Below are positions 1-6,603 of a DNA stretch of 9,813 bases, in pieces (the first letter of the stretch is position 1; the number at the start of each line of letters is the position of its first letter). A model generated the notes under the pieces. The model saw only the letters and a list, made by a program, of their open reading frames with translations, ran no database searches and was not told the origin of the DNA. Made by a program: the position numbers and the translations under genes. Origin of the DNA: Acidobacteriota bacterium (GTDB lineage: Bacteria; Acidobacteriota; Terriglobia; Terriglobales; Acidobacteriaceae); assembly GCA_021810815.1 (NCBI GenBank), contig JAJZHR010000041.1:870-10682 (forward strand). Reading direction: 5' to 3'.

Positions 1-1
1 G

Positions 2-745
2 CTTTCCGGCGGAGGATACAGCTTCAGCGAGGCCACGGGAGCGCCACTCGGCGTGGACGGCTGCTACCCGGATCCTGCCACGCCTCCGCTTTCCCAAGAT
101 TGCGGATGGGTGTTCCAGGCCTACAATCTCCCAAATAGCGTGACTGGGCTGTCGGCGTACTATCTCAGCGTCTACTACTCGGATTTCCAGAAGGAGATGG
201 CTCTGCTGAGCAACCCCACAACCGTCGTCACGGGATGGGATGTGAACCCGGACTACGGCATCGTGGCCCTCTCCTACATGGTGACGCAGCAGACCACTGG
301 CTTTGACATGGCCATGCACACGGTGGCCCTGGCCCAGATGCAGGCGGCCGCAACGCAGGAGAGCCTGCTCGGCAGGGTGATAACAGCAGTCTCCTTCAAC
401 GCCGGCCAGATATCCTACCTCTCCTACGGCTGGACGAAGGACAAGGGAACCGTCTACGAGACTACAGTGGCCACCTCGACCAAGGCGACCGCTTGGCCTG
501 CTGTGCAGCAGTTGGCAGCGCAGGGTTACATCATCACCGCGATCGGCGGCAACAACGCCAACGGAGTCATCATCGTGGGAACCAAGGTGAAGGGCGACAC
601 GCTCCCGCGCAAAGTGGGCGCGATACTGCCGGGCACAGGCAACGCCTCAGAGGACACCTCGGGCGTGATCGATGGAGCGATGGTCGCGGACATATTCGAC
701 GAAACCACGAAGCAGGGATTCGTAGCCCGCATCTTCGAGCAGTAG
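2..745 (+). CDS. Unrecognised protein, 3' part only (5' end outside window)
   Basis: The reading frame is open from the left edge and ends at TAG 743-745, giving 247 visible residues. A GTG at 53 could serve as a start, but the frame stays open upstream with similar composition (Gly/Ser/aromatic-rich), so the gene most likely begins outside the window. I do not recognise the family. The visible part has no obvious membrane segment. It has two cysteines about 14 residues apart (CYPDP...QDC) that could form a disulphide, many Tyr/Gly/Thr/Val residues, and beta-rich stretches such as ISYLSYGW and GVIIVGTKV, which look like a secreted or periplasmic beta-structured protein. No catalytic motif is visible. 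The signal peptide or lipobox that would settle its location is not in the window. It converges with the proline dehydrogenase gene across the repeat array at 819-937. That it is a coding region is fairly sure; its function is unknown. Confidence 0.72.
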   Translation, partial: LSGGGYSFSEATGAPLGVDGCYPDPATPPLSQDCGWVFQAYNLPNSVTGLSAYYLSVYYSDFQKEMALLSNPTTVVTGWDVNPDYGIVALSYMVTQQTTGFDMAMHTVALAQMQAAATQESLLGRVITAVSFNAGQISYLSYGWTKDKGTVYETTVATSTKATAWPAVQQLAAQGYIITAIGGNNANGVIIVGTKVKGDTLPRKVGAILPGTGNASEDTSGVIDGAMVADIFDETTKQGFVARIFEQ

Positions 746-818
746 CTCGCGATGTTTCCTGACGCCGCCATGCCCCAGCAACAGAGCCGGATCACCTCGA
801 TCCTTCTGACTGCGAAAT

Positions 819-937
819 CACCGTACTTCCACCGTACTTTCACCGTGACTCCACCGTGACTCCACCGTGACTCCACCGTGGCTCCACCGTGGCTCCACCG
901 TGGCTTTCACGGTGAAAATCACGGTGATTTCACGGTG
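819..937. repeat. 11-bp tandem array with opposing inverted units
   Basis: Eight CACCGT cores start at 819, 830, 841, 852, 863, 874, 885 and 896, an exact 11-bp period. The units fall into ordered sub-variants: two with the tail ACTTC/T, three with GACTC and three with GGCTC/T. Immediately afterwards the reverse-complement core CACGGTG occurs three times, at 908, 920 and 931. The array fills the gap between the stop codons of two converging genes, beginning 73 bp after the first and ending 10 bp before the second. An 11-bp period is not a multiple of three, which argues against coding. It is close to one helical turn, so all cores would lie on about the same face of the DNA. Possible roles are a bidirectional transcription barrier, a protein-binding array or simply a slippage-prone simple repeat; the sequence does not decide between them. 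Confidence 0.9.
896..930. terminator. Stem-loop cluster at the array's inversion point, possible bidirectional terminator
   Basis: CACCGTG 896-902 pairs perfectly with CACGGTG 908-914 around a 5-nt loop. Two overlapping near-palindromes follow: TTTCAC-G-GTGAAA at 905-917 and AAATCAC-G-GTGATTT at 916-930, each with a single central base. Because the position lies between two converging genes, transcripts from either side would fold here. There is no clean T-tract after the stems on either strand, so it is not a textbook intrinsic terminator; the call rests on position and symmetry. The odd-centred palindromes could equally be protein-binding sites. Confidence 0.35.
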
Positions 938-947
938 CGGCGACGGT

Positions 948-1979
948 CTATTTCCGCAGCATTTGTTTCGCTATAAACAGGACATTGGCCGGACGTTCGG
1001 CCAGGCGGCGCATGAAGTACGGGTACCATTCCGTTCCGAACGGAATGTAGACGCGCACGCCGAAACCCTCTTGAATCAACTGTTTCTGCAGGTCGCGCCG
1101 AATGCCGTAGAGCATCTGGAACTCGAAGCTCGACTTGTCGATGCCGCGCTCGGCCACAAACTGCTTCATCTGGTCGATGATGGCCGGGTCATGGGTCGCC
1201 ATCCCGCAGAAAACACCATTCCCCCGGCCCGTTCCCGACCTCCGCGCGTTCCTGTTTTTCCCCGGATTTCCCGTTTGTTTTCCATCACTTGCCCCACGGA
1301 AAGTGACCAGTTTTTTCATCAACTTCACGTAGTTCGCATCCACCTCAGCCTTGCTCGGGAACGCGTGTTCGGGCCCCTCTTTGTAGGCCCCTTTGCACAG
1401 CCGAATGCGTATGCCCTGCGCCAGCAGCCGGTCGATATCTCCTTCGCTTCTGCGGAGATAGCTCTGGATCACCGTCCCAACCCGGCCAAAACGCGGCAAG
1501 TCCTGCCCGGACACTCCACTATGCAGCCGCTCCACCAGAGCAATCGTAGCCTCGGTGTAGGGTGTCCCCTCCATGTCAACTCGCACAAAAGAATCGACAT
1601 ACGCCGCATGATCCACCAGATCCCGAACGATGCTCTCCGCCAGCCCCGGGTCCAGATCCATCCCCACCTGCGTCAACTTCACGCTGACATTGGACTTCAG
1701 CCCACGCCCCTGTATCTCATCCAGCAACCGGTGGTAGATATCCGCCGCACGGTGCGCCTCCTCCGGTGAAGACACATTTTCCCCCAGACTATCCAGAGAC
1801 GACGACATTCCCTGGGCCTGCACGGATTCGGCCGCGCGCAGTGCGTCCTCAATGGTGAGTCCAGCGACGAAGCGGCTGGACATGCGACGGCCCATGGAGG
1901 ACCGCTCAGAGAATGCGCGAAGAGGCTTGTTGCGGGAGAGTGCGATAAAAGCAGATCGAAGCAAGGTAAACAACTCCAT
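948..1979 (-). CDS. Proline dehydrogenase (monofunctional, FAD-dependent)
   Basis: Oxidises L-proline to pyrroline-5-carboxylate, passing electrons via FAD to the respiratory chain; the first step of proline catabolism. 343 residues, somewhat longer than typical single-domain bacterial enzymes. Family hallmarks visible: SVKLTQ at 99-104, VRVDMEG near 132-138, QSYLRRSEGD 172-181, RLCKGAYKE 193-201, ATHD 261-264, FQMLYGIRRDL 287-297, and the substrate-binding end YIPFGTEW...YFMRRLAER 311-329 with the paired arginines expected to hold the proline carboxylate. The start at 1979 (MELFTLLRSAF) fits the usual N-terminus; the frame can be opened up to 2102, but that extension has no family resemblance. 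A GGAAG lies about 10 nt upstream. It is not fused to the P5C dehydrogenase domain of PutA, and no P5C dehydrogenase gene is in the window. Oddity: residues about 228-254 are a Gly/Arg/Asn-rich insert placed before GVFCGMATHD. It follows the FNT-family gene on the same strand after a 124-bp gap, so co-transcription is possible but unproven. Confidence 0.9.
   Translation of the reverse strand: MELFTLLRSAFIALSRNKPLRAFSERSSMGRRMSSRFVAGLTIEDALRAAESVQAQGMSSSLDSLGENVSSPEEAHRAADIYHRLLDEIQGRGLKSNVSVKLTQVGMDLDPGLAESIVRDLVDHAAYVDSFVRVDMEGTPYTEATIALVERLHSGVSGQDLPRFGRVGTVIQSYLRRSEGDIDRLLAQGIRIRLCKGAYKEGPEHAFPSKAEVDANYVKLMKKLVTFRGASDGKQTGNPGKNRNARRSGTGRGNGVFCGMATHDPAIIDQMKQFVAERGIDKSSFEFQMLYGIRRDLQKQLIQEGFGVRVYIPFGTEWYPYFMRRLAERPANVLFIAKQMLRK
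1216..1298 (-). repeat. Apparent in-frame insertion inside proline dehydrogenase
   Basis: Between the helix ending KKLVTF and the conserved strand GVFCGMATHD, family members normally have only a short linker. Here about 27-28 extra residues (228-254; RGASDGKQTG... to ...RRSGTGRGN) are present, low in complexity and strongly basic. On the coding strand the DNA is markedly purine-rich. A 6-bp inverted repeat, TCACTT 1285-1290 and AAGTGA 1301-1306, sits at one boundary. This resembles the way small palindromic elements can enter genes in frame, but no second copy is present in the window, so the mobile-element reading is only an inference. Boundaries are approximate because they rest on remembered family alignment. 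Confidence 0.45.
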
Positions 1980-2103
1980 CGAAAGGACTTCCGCAGGTGG
2001 GCCGACGAAAGGCGATGAGCCCTTCCATGCTTCCGCAAAGCAGACCAGCGAACCATGTATTGTCGCACACGGGCCTGCGCCGGTCGGGCCGAGACGGCAC
2101 ACA

Positions 2104-2952
2104 TCACGACGCGGATGGGGGCAGATCGCTCGCTTTCACCTGCCCGTATTCGAGCAGCGTGACCATCAGGACACCTCCGGTGATGTTGCCGCAGACGGCG
2201 AACAAGAGCCAGTGAAAGTATTGCGCGAGGGCCAACTGGCCGTGGAAGACGGCGGTGAGAATCTCTCCGCTGGCGGCGATGCAGTGGGCGAAGCCGCCCA
2301 GACCGACGACGAAGGCCAACAGCCAGATCAACATTGCGGAGCCGGTGATGGAGTGGCTTCCGCTGACCAGCCAGGCCACCATGGCAATCATCCATCCGCC
2401 AAGAACGCCGCTCCAGAAGATGGCCGGTGCAGGCCGGATGCAAGCCTGCACGCCGAAGTGGCTCATGGCGGTGAGCATGGGCAGAGTGATCGCGCTGGTA
2501 TGGGCCATGAGCAGAGCGAACAGAGCTGCGCCGGCGATGTTCGAGCACAGCACGATGCCCCAGAGGCGCAGGGTTCCCCAGAGGTGACGCCGTTCCGCGA
2601 GGACAAGCGCCACGGGGTACAACGTGTTCTCTGTGAAGAGTTGCGCGCGGCCAAGGATGACCGTCATGAAGCCGATGGGGTAGAGGAGATATGCGACGAG
2701 ATGGCCGAGCGGGTTGTCGCCGAGGTTGACGACGCTGATCGACATGGCGAGCGGCGTAAGTCCCATCGCCAGACCGCCGGCCACTCCGGAGACAGAGAGA
2801 CTCATGGCGCTGCGCTCGATTTCTCCGCGGGCGTTGCGCGCCACCTGCTCGAAGATTTCGTCGGCGGTGGGGCGGTCGAGCTGTCGCTGCGTACTCTCGG
2901 CACTGGCTTCAGCTTCAGCCTGCGTTTCCTTGCGCTTCCACGGCAATGCCAT
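2104..2952 (-). CDS. Formate/nitrite transporter family membrane protein (YfdC-like)
   Basis: A 282-residue inner-membrane protein of the FNT channel family. A charged cytoplasmic N-terminus (residues 1-45, Lys/Glu/Gln-rich) is followed by about six hydrophobic segments, near 51-74, 83-100, 130-150, 176-197, 204-223 and 246-266. Diagnostic pieces are GRAQLFTENT at 101-110, which matches my recollection of RQQLFTENT in E. coli YfdC, FAHCIA at 221-226 with the conserved central histidine H223, and GNITGG at 255-260. YfdC-type members are distinct from the FocA/NirC formate and nitrite channels and their substrate is not established, so no ion is assigned here. The start at 2952 is supported by a strong GAGGAAA ribosome-binding site (2957-2963 on the + strand). 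It diverges from the decarboxylase gene with 135 bp between starts, and proline dehydrogenase follows on the same strand. Confidence 0.88.
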   Translation of the reverse strand: MALPWKRKETQAEAEASAESTQRQLDRPTADEIFEQVARNARGEIERSAMSLSVSGVAGGLAMGLTPLAMSISVVNLGDNPLGHLVAYLLYPIGFMTVILGRAQLFTENTLYPVALVLAERRHLWGTLRLWGIVLCSNIAGAALFALLMAHTSAITLPMLTAMSHFGVQACIRPAPAIFWSGVLGGWMIAMVAWLVSGSHSITGSAMLIWLLAFVVGLGGFAHCIAASGEILTAVFHGQLALAQYFHWLLFAVCGNITGGVLMVTLLEYGQVKASDLPPSAS

Positions 2953-3021
2953 TCAGTTTCCTCTATCCACAACTGGATGCTGTGGCAAGTGAGATGCGGA
3001 TTCATCGGCGGGCGGCAACGG

Positions 3022-3027
3022 TATACT
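3022..3027 (+). promoter_or_regulatory. Candidate -10 box for the decarboxylase gene
   Basis: TATACT differs from the sigma70 consensus TATAAT at one position. It lies 60 bp upstream of the start codon in the 135-bp divergent intergenic region. No convincing -35 hexamer is found at 16-18 bp upstream, so the promoter would be weak or activator-dependent. Nothing equally good is seen for the divergent minus-strand gene. Confidence 0.35.
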
Positions 3028-3038
3028 GCGCTTTCGGC

Positions 3039-3059
3039 ACCGGTCTCTTTTGGACCGGT
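3039..3059 (+). promoter_or_regulatory. 7-bp inverted repeat in the decarboxylase leader (operator or 5'UTR hairpin)
   Basis: ACCGGTC 3039-3045 and GACCGGT 3053-3059 form a perfect 7-bp inverted repeat with a 7-nt T-rich spacer; each arm contains the palindrome ACCGGT. It sits between the candidate -10 box and the ribosome-binding site, so it could be a repressor site just after the transcription start or an RNA stem-loop. The two ACCGGT centres are 15 bp apart, about one and a half helical turns. Confidence 0.45.
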
Positions 3060-3070
3060 ATCGCCGCGAC

Positions 3071-3078
3071 GAGGGGAG
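3071..3078 (+). promoter_or_regulatory. Ribosome-binding site fixing the decarboxylase start
   Basis: GAGGGGAG lies 9 nt before ATG 3088. It matters because the same frame stays open for more than 1.2 kb upstream, antisense to the transporter gene; this site and the family's usual N-terminus place the true start at 3088. Confidence 0.7.
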
Positions 3079-3087
3079 TTGGCACAC

Positions 3088-4500
3088 ATGCTGGAGACGG
3101 AATCTCTGACGATCCTGAAAGAGGCGCTTGCGCTGCTGGAAAAGGGCTTCGCAGGACTGCCTCCGCTGGATCTGCCTGCGGCGACCAAGGACGATACGGC
3201 AGAACGGGCTGTCCTCTCGGAGGTTGCGGAGCGGATGCGCGACAACTACCCGTATTTCCACCCGCTCTACGCAGGGCAGATGCTGAAGCCGCCGCATCCT
3301 GTGGCGCGGGCGGCCTATGCGCTGGCCATGTGGATCAACCCGAACAACCACGCTCTGGATGGCGGCCGCGCTAGTTCGCGGATGGAGATGGAAGCGGTTG
3401 CGGCGCTGGCGGGGATGTTTGGCTGGAACGATGAGGCTGGCCAAGCGGGGCATCCGGGCCACCATTTGGGCGGCCATTTGGGCCATCTGACCAGCAGCGG
3501 GACGTTCGCCAACCTGGAGGCGTTGTGGATTGCGGGCCAGCTTGCGCCGGGAAAGAAGATTGCGGCTTCGAGCCAGGCACACTACACGCATCAGCGCATC
3601 AGCGGCGTGCTGGGGCTGTCATTTGTCAGCGTTCCATGCGACCGCCGGGGGCGCATGGACATGGACGCTCTGGCCGACCTGCTGCGCTCGGAGGACATTG
3701 GGACGGTGGTGGCTACGCTCGGAACTACGGCGACAGGGTCTGTGGATCCACTGCCGCAGATTATGGAACTACAGGCCAGGCATGGGTTCCGCGTGCATCT
3801 TGACGCCGCTTACGGGGGATATTTCACGCTGGCGGGAACTCTCGATCAAGAGGCGCGAGCAGCGTTCGACTGCGCCACGCAGGCTGACTCCATCGTGATC
3901 GATCCGCACAAGCATGGATTGCAGCCCTATGGGTGCGGCTGCGTGCTGTTCCGCGATGCATCCGTGGGGCGCTTCTACAAGCATGACTCGCCCTACACCT
4001 ACTTCACCTCCAACGCATTGCATCTGGGCGAGATCAGCCTGGAGTGCTCGCGGGCGGGAGCGTCGGCCGTCGCTCTGTGGGCGACGCAGCGACTGCTGCC
4101 GTATGAGCCAGGCGGAGAGTTTGCGCGGAGCCTGGAACGCTGCCGCGCGGCGGCGCTGGATTTGCATGTTCGCCTGAAGGCGGATCGTCGCTTTCTGACT
4201 GCATTCCCTCCTCAGTTGGACATTGTGATCTGGGCGGTGCGCGCTGGCAGCGTGGCTGAATCTTCGCGGCTGGCGCAACAGGTTTTTGAGCGCGCGACAA
4301 CGCTGGATCTGCACCTCGCGGTGGCGCGGATTCCGATCCGCTTCTTTCCGGACAACAGTTGGCCAGCGAGCAGATCGGGCGAAGAGGCGGAGCAGGTGCT
4401 GTGCCTGCGTTCGGTATTGATGAAGCCCGAGCATCCGGACTGGATGGATCGCATCTGGGAACGACTGAGTGGGGCACTGGACGAATTGCCGTATCTATAG
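3088..4500 (+). CDS. Group II pyridoxal-phosphate-dependent decarboxylase
   Basis: A 470-residue fold-type I PLP enzyme of the group II decarboxylase family (which includes glutamate, aromatic amino acid, diaminobutyrate and MfnA-type decarboxylases). Visible hallmarks: TSSGTFANLEAL at 135-146, where the phosphate of PLP is bound; SQAHYTHQ, with the ring-stacking histidine; HLDAAYGG with Asp239, which pairs with the pyridine nitrogen; and DPHKHG at 272-277, with Lys275 as the Schiff-base lysine. Length fits the family. The substrate cannot be read from the sequence: no feature singles out glutamate, tyrosine or diaminobutyrate. An unusual His/Gly-rich run (residues 121-133, five His) precedes the SGT motif and comes with a 12-bp direct repeat in the DNA. 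Start chosen by GAGGGGAG at 3071-3078. No transporter or antiporter of an acid-resistance system is adjacent; the divergent FNT-family protein is the only membrane neighbour and a functional link is speculative. Confidence 0.9.
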   Translation: MLETESLTILKEALALLEKGFAGLPPLDLPAATKDDTAERAVLSEVAERMRDNYPYFHPLYAGQMLKPPHPVARAAYALAMWINPNNHALDGGRASSRMEMEAVAALAGMFGWNDEAGQAGHPGHHLGGHLGHLTSSGTFANLEALWIAGQLAPGKKIAASSQAHYTHQRISGVLGLSFVSVPCDRRGRMDMDALADLLRSEDIGTVVATLGTTATGSVDPLPQIMELQARHGFRVHLDAAYGGYFTLAGTLDQEARAAFDCATQADSIVIDPHKHGLQPYGCGCVLFRDASVGRFYKHDSPYTYFTSNALHLGEISLECSRAGASAVALWATQRLLPYEPGGEFARSLERCRAAALDLHVRLKADRRFLTAFPPQLDIVIWAVRAGSVAESSRLAQQVFERATTLDLHLAVARIPIRFFPDNSWPASRSGEEAEQVLCLRSVLMKPEHPDWMDRIWERLSGALDELPYL

Positions 4501-4539
4501 CAATTCATACGGATAAGCTGGCCTGCTTTCTGAAAGAGT

Positions 4540-4562
4540 TGCTTCTACTGAAGGAAGAAGCA
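4540..4562 (+). terminator. Weak stem-loop after the decarboxylase gene
   Basis: TGCTTCT 4540-4546 pairs with AGAAGCA 4556-4562 around a 9-nt loop, 39 bp after the stop codon. No T-run follows; the next bases contain an A-run instead. It is a candidate 3' end at best. Confidence 0.25.
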
Positions 4563-4592
4563 TTGATCCCATAAAAAAGGGGCGATCCAGCC

Positions 4593-4601
4593 TGATAAAA
4601 T
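4593..4601 (+). promoter_or_regulatory. Candidate extended -10 promoter for the phosphorylase gene
   Basis: TGATAAAAT matches an extended -10 pattern (TG-n-TAAAAT) and is the most promoter-like stretch in the 284-bp gap between the decarboxylase and phosphorylase genes. No good -35 partner is seen. The rest of the gap (4602-4763) shows no RNA gene, repeat or small reading frame that I can support. Confidence 0.25.
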
Positions 4602-4763
4602 CACTGCACATGCCTCTTCGGGTCTGCGGTGGCCGTGACTGCGCCCTCAGCTCACCGCCTTCATCGCACATCCTGCATTGCATGAGGTTGCGCGTAGGCA
4701 CGATGCCGCGCAGCACTCCGCCAAGCCTCGATGCAGGAGCTGAATTCAATCTGGCTGCGGATT

Positions 4764-4774
4764 GAGGGAAAGGG
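4764..4774 (+). promoter_or_regulatory. Ribosome-binding site deciding the phosphorylase start
   Basis: The purine-rich GAGGGAAAGGG ends 10 nt before ATG 4785. The alternative in-frame ATG at 4731 has no such site, so 4785 is preferred; the difference is 18 residues. Confidence 0.5.
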
Positions 4775-4784
4775 TTTCACACGG

Positions 4785-6584
4785 ATGATTGAGGGAAGCA
4801 ACGGAACCTACCCCATTACAGCGGCGCTCCCCTTGGCAGAGCAGCCTGAATTGAACCAGAGCATCGCCTACTTCTCCATGGAGATTGCTCTCTCTCCGAA
4901 CATGCCCACCTATAGCGGGGGCCTTGGCGTACTTGCCGGAGACACGCTGCGCTCGGCGGCCGACATGGGTATTCCTGTCGTTGCCGTGACGCTGCTCCAT
5001 CGCAAGGGCTACTTTCGCCAATACCTCGACGGCTCCGGCTGGCAGACAGAGGACGCAGAGCCCTGGAACTACGAGGGGATGCTGGAGCCAGTAGGCCAGG
5101 TGGCGGCGATCATACTTCAGAATCGGCCGGTGATGGTGCGCGCATGGCGCTTCGACGTCGTTGGCGTGACAGGCCACATTGTTCCGGTCTATCTGCTGGA
5201 CACCGACCTGGATCCGAACGACCCATGGGACCGGCACCTGACCGACCATCTGTATGGCGGCGACAGCTACTATCGCCTTTGCCAGGAGGCTATCCTGGGC
5301 ATTGGCGGAGGACGCATTCTGGCCGCCCTGGGCTACAAGCCGTCGGTGTACCACATGAACGAGGGCCATGCGTCGCTACTTGCGCTTGGCCTGCTTGAGG
5401 ACCAGCTTGGCTCAGCCTCAGAAGGCGGCGGGCCTCTGACCTCCGCGACGGCCTCTGACATCGACTCGGTTCGGCGGCAGTGCGTCTTCACCACGCACAC
5501 GCCTGTGCCCGCCGGGCATGACCAGTTCGGACTGGATCAGATGTATCAGGTGCTGGGCGAGGAGCGCGGCAAGGCGCTGGAGCACTTCGGCTGCCTGCAC
5601 AATGGCCTGCTCAACATGACCTACGTCGCCCTCCGCTTCTCGCGCTATGTGAACGGCGTCGCGATGAAGCATGGCGAGGTTTCGCAGCAAATGTTCCCGG
5701 AGTATCCCGTCCACTCGATCACGAATGGCGTCCACGCGGCGACCTGGGCCTCGGAGTCGTTCAGGAAGCTGTTCGACCGCCATTTTCCGGAGTGGCGCTA
5801 CGACAACTTCTACCTGCGGTCGGCGATCGGCATTCCACCTTCAGAGATCGCTGCGGCGCATCTTGACTCGAAGCGACTGCTGATACGAGAAGTAGCCTCG
5901 CGCACCGGTGTCGAGTTGCGCGAGGATGTGCTGACGCTGGGATTTGCCCGTCGCGTGGCGACCTACAAGCGCGCCGACCTGCTCTTCCACGACCCCGAGC
6001 GCCTGATGAGAATCGCGCACGAGGCCGGAGGCCTGCAGATTTTGTATGCTGGCAAGTCGCACCCGCAGGACAGCCTGGGCAAGGCGCTGATCCAGCGGGT
6101 GTTCGATGCGGCAGCCCGCCTGAACTCCGACGCCATCCGCATCGTGTATCTCGAGAACTACGAGTGGGATCTTGGCGCCCTGCTGAGCAATGGTGTGGAT
6201 GTTTGGCTGAACACGCCGATGCGTCCCTATGAGGCGTCTGGCACCAGCGGCATGAAGGCCGCGCTGAACGGCGTGCCGAGCCTGAGCGTGCTGGACGGAT
6301 GGTGGATCGAAGGCTGCGTCGAAGGCGCGACCGGATGGGCCATCGAAGACCGCGACCACGAGCAGGCAGAGAGCGCATCCCTGTACGACAAGCTGGAGAG
6401 CGTGGTTGCGCCGATGTACTATCAGCAGCCCGAAGCCTGGGCGAAGATGATGCAGATGTGCATCGCGATCAACGGCTCGTTCTTCAACACGCATCGCATG
6501 GTGGGGCAGTACGTGTCCAACGCCTACTTCCCCGACCGCTCTCCGCGCCAGCAAGTGGAGCTGCCAGAGCCTGCGATGGTGTAG
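4785..6584 (+). CDS. glgP: Alpha-glucan (glycogen/maltodextrin) phosphorylase, short form
   Basis: Releases glucose-1-phosphate from the non-reducing ends of alpha-1,4-glucans using phosphate and a PLP cofactor; cytoplasmic. 599 residues from ATG 4785 (617 if ATG 4731 is used). This is the short bacterial/archaeal type, well below the roughly 800 residues of E. coli GlgP/MalP, and without the extra N-terminal domain of the longer actinobacterial type. Visible motifs in order: IAYFSMEIAL and PTYSGGLGVLAGD near the N-terminus, LLHRKGYFRQ, YHMNEGHAS around residues 189-197, TTHTPVPAGHD, ITNGVHAATW, ATYKRADLL with Lys395 in the phosphate-binding region, and EASGTSGMKAALNG with Lys491 as the expected PLP lysine. 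The following VLDGWWIEG is also typical of this subtype. No glycogen synthase, branching or debranching gene is in the window. Its stop is only 19 bp from the tyrA stop on the opposite strand, with no room for separate terminators, so the two transcripts probably overlap. Confidence 0.93.
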   Translation: MIEGSNGTYPITAALPLAEQPELNQSIAYFSMEIALSPNMPTYSGGLGVLAGDTLRSAADMGIPVVAVTLLHRKGYFRQYLDGSGWQTEDAEPWNYEGMLEPVGQVAAIILQNRPVMVRAWRFDVVGVTGHIVPVYLLDTDLDPNDPWDRHLTDHLYGGDSYYRLCQEAILGIGGGRILAALGYKPSVYHMNEGHASLLALGLLEDQLGSASEGGGPLTSATASDIDSVRRQCVFTTHTPVPAGHDQFGLDQMYQVLGEERGKALEHFGCLHNGLLNMTYVALRFSRYVNGVAMKHGEVSQQMFPEYPVHSITNGVHAATWASESFRKLFDRHFPEWRYDNFYLRSAIGIPPSEIAAAHLDSKRLLIREVASRTGVELREDVLTLGFARRVATYKRADLLFHDPERLMRIAHEAGGLQILYAGKSHPQDSLGKALIQRVFDAAARLNSDAIRIVYLENYEWDLGALLSNGVDVWLNTPMRPYEASGTSGMKAALNGVPSLSVLDGWWIEGCVEGATGWAIEDRDHEQAESASLYDKLESVVAPMYYQQPEAWAKMMQMCIAINGSFFNTHRMVGQYVSNAYFPDRSPRQQVELPEPAMV

Positions 6585-6603
6585 CAGGGATTGACGCAGC
6601 GGG

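Noticed and set aside
819..937. CRISPR array
   Set aside because: The units are 11 bp and directly adjacent with no unique spacers, part of them is inverted, and no cas gene is nearby.
867..1769. 300-residue + strand open frame starting in the repeat array
   Set aside because: Lies antisense to proline dehydrogenase, begins inside an 11-bp repeat and has no family resemblance.
1852..3087. Long open frame on + continuous with the decarboxylase, suggesting a fusion protein of over 880 residues
   Set aside because: It is antisense to the FNT transporter and the start of proline dehydrogenase, both clear family members. The upstream peptide resembles nothing, and a good ribosome-binding site places the decarboxylase start at 3088.
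4501..4784. Possible small RNA or extra gene in the gap between decarboxylase and phosphorylase
   Set aside because: No tRNA-like fold, conserved RNA motif or supported small reading frame could be seen; only weak stem-loop and promoter-like motifs are present.
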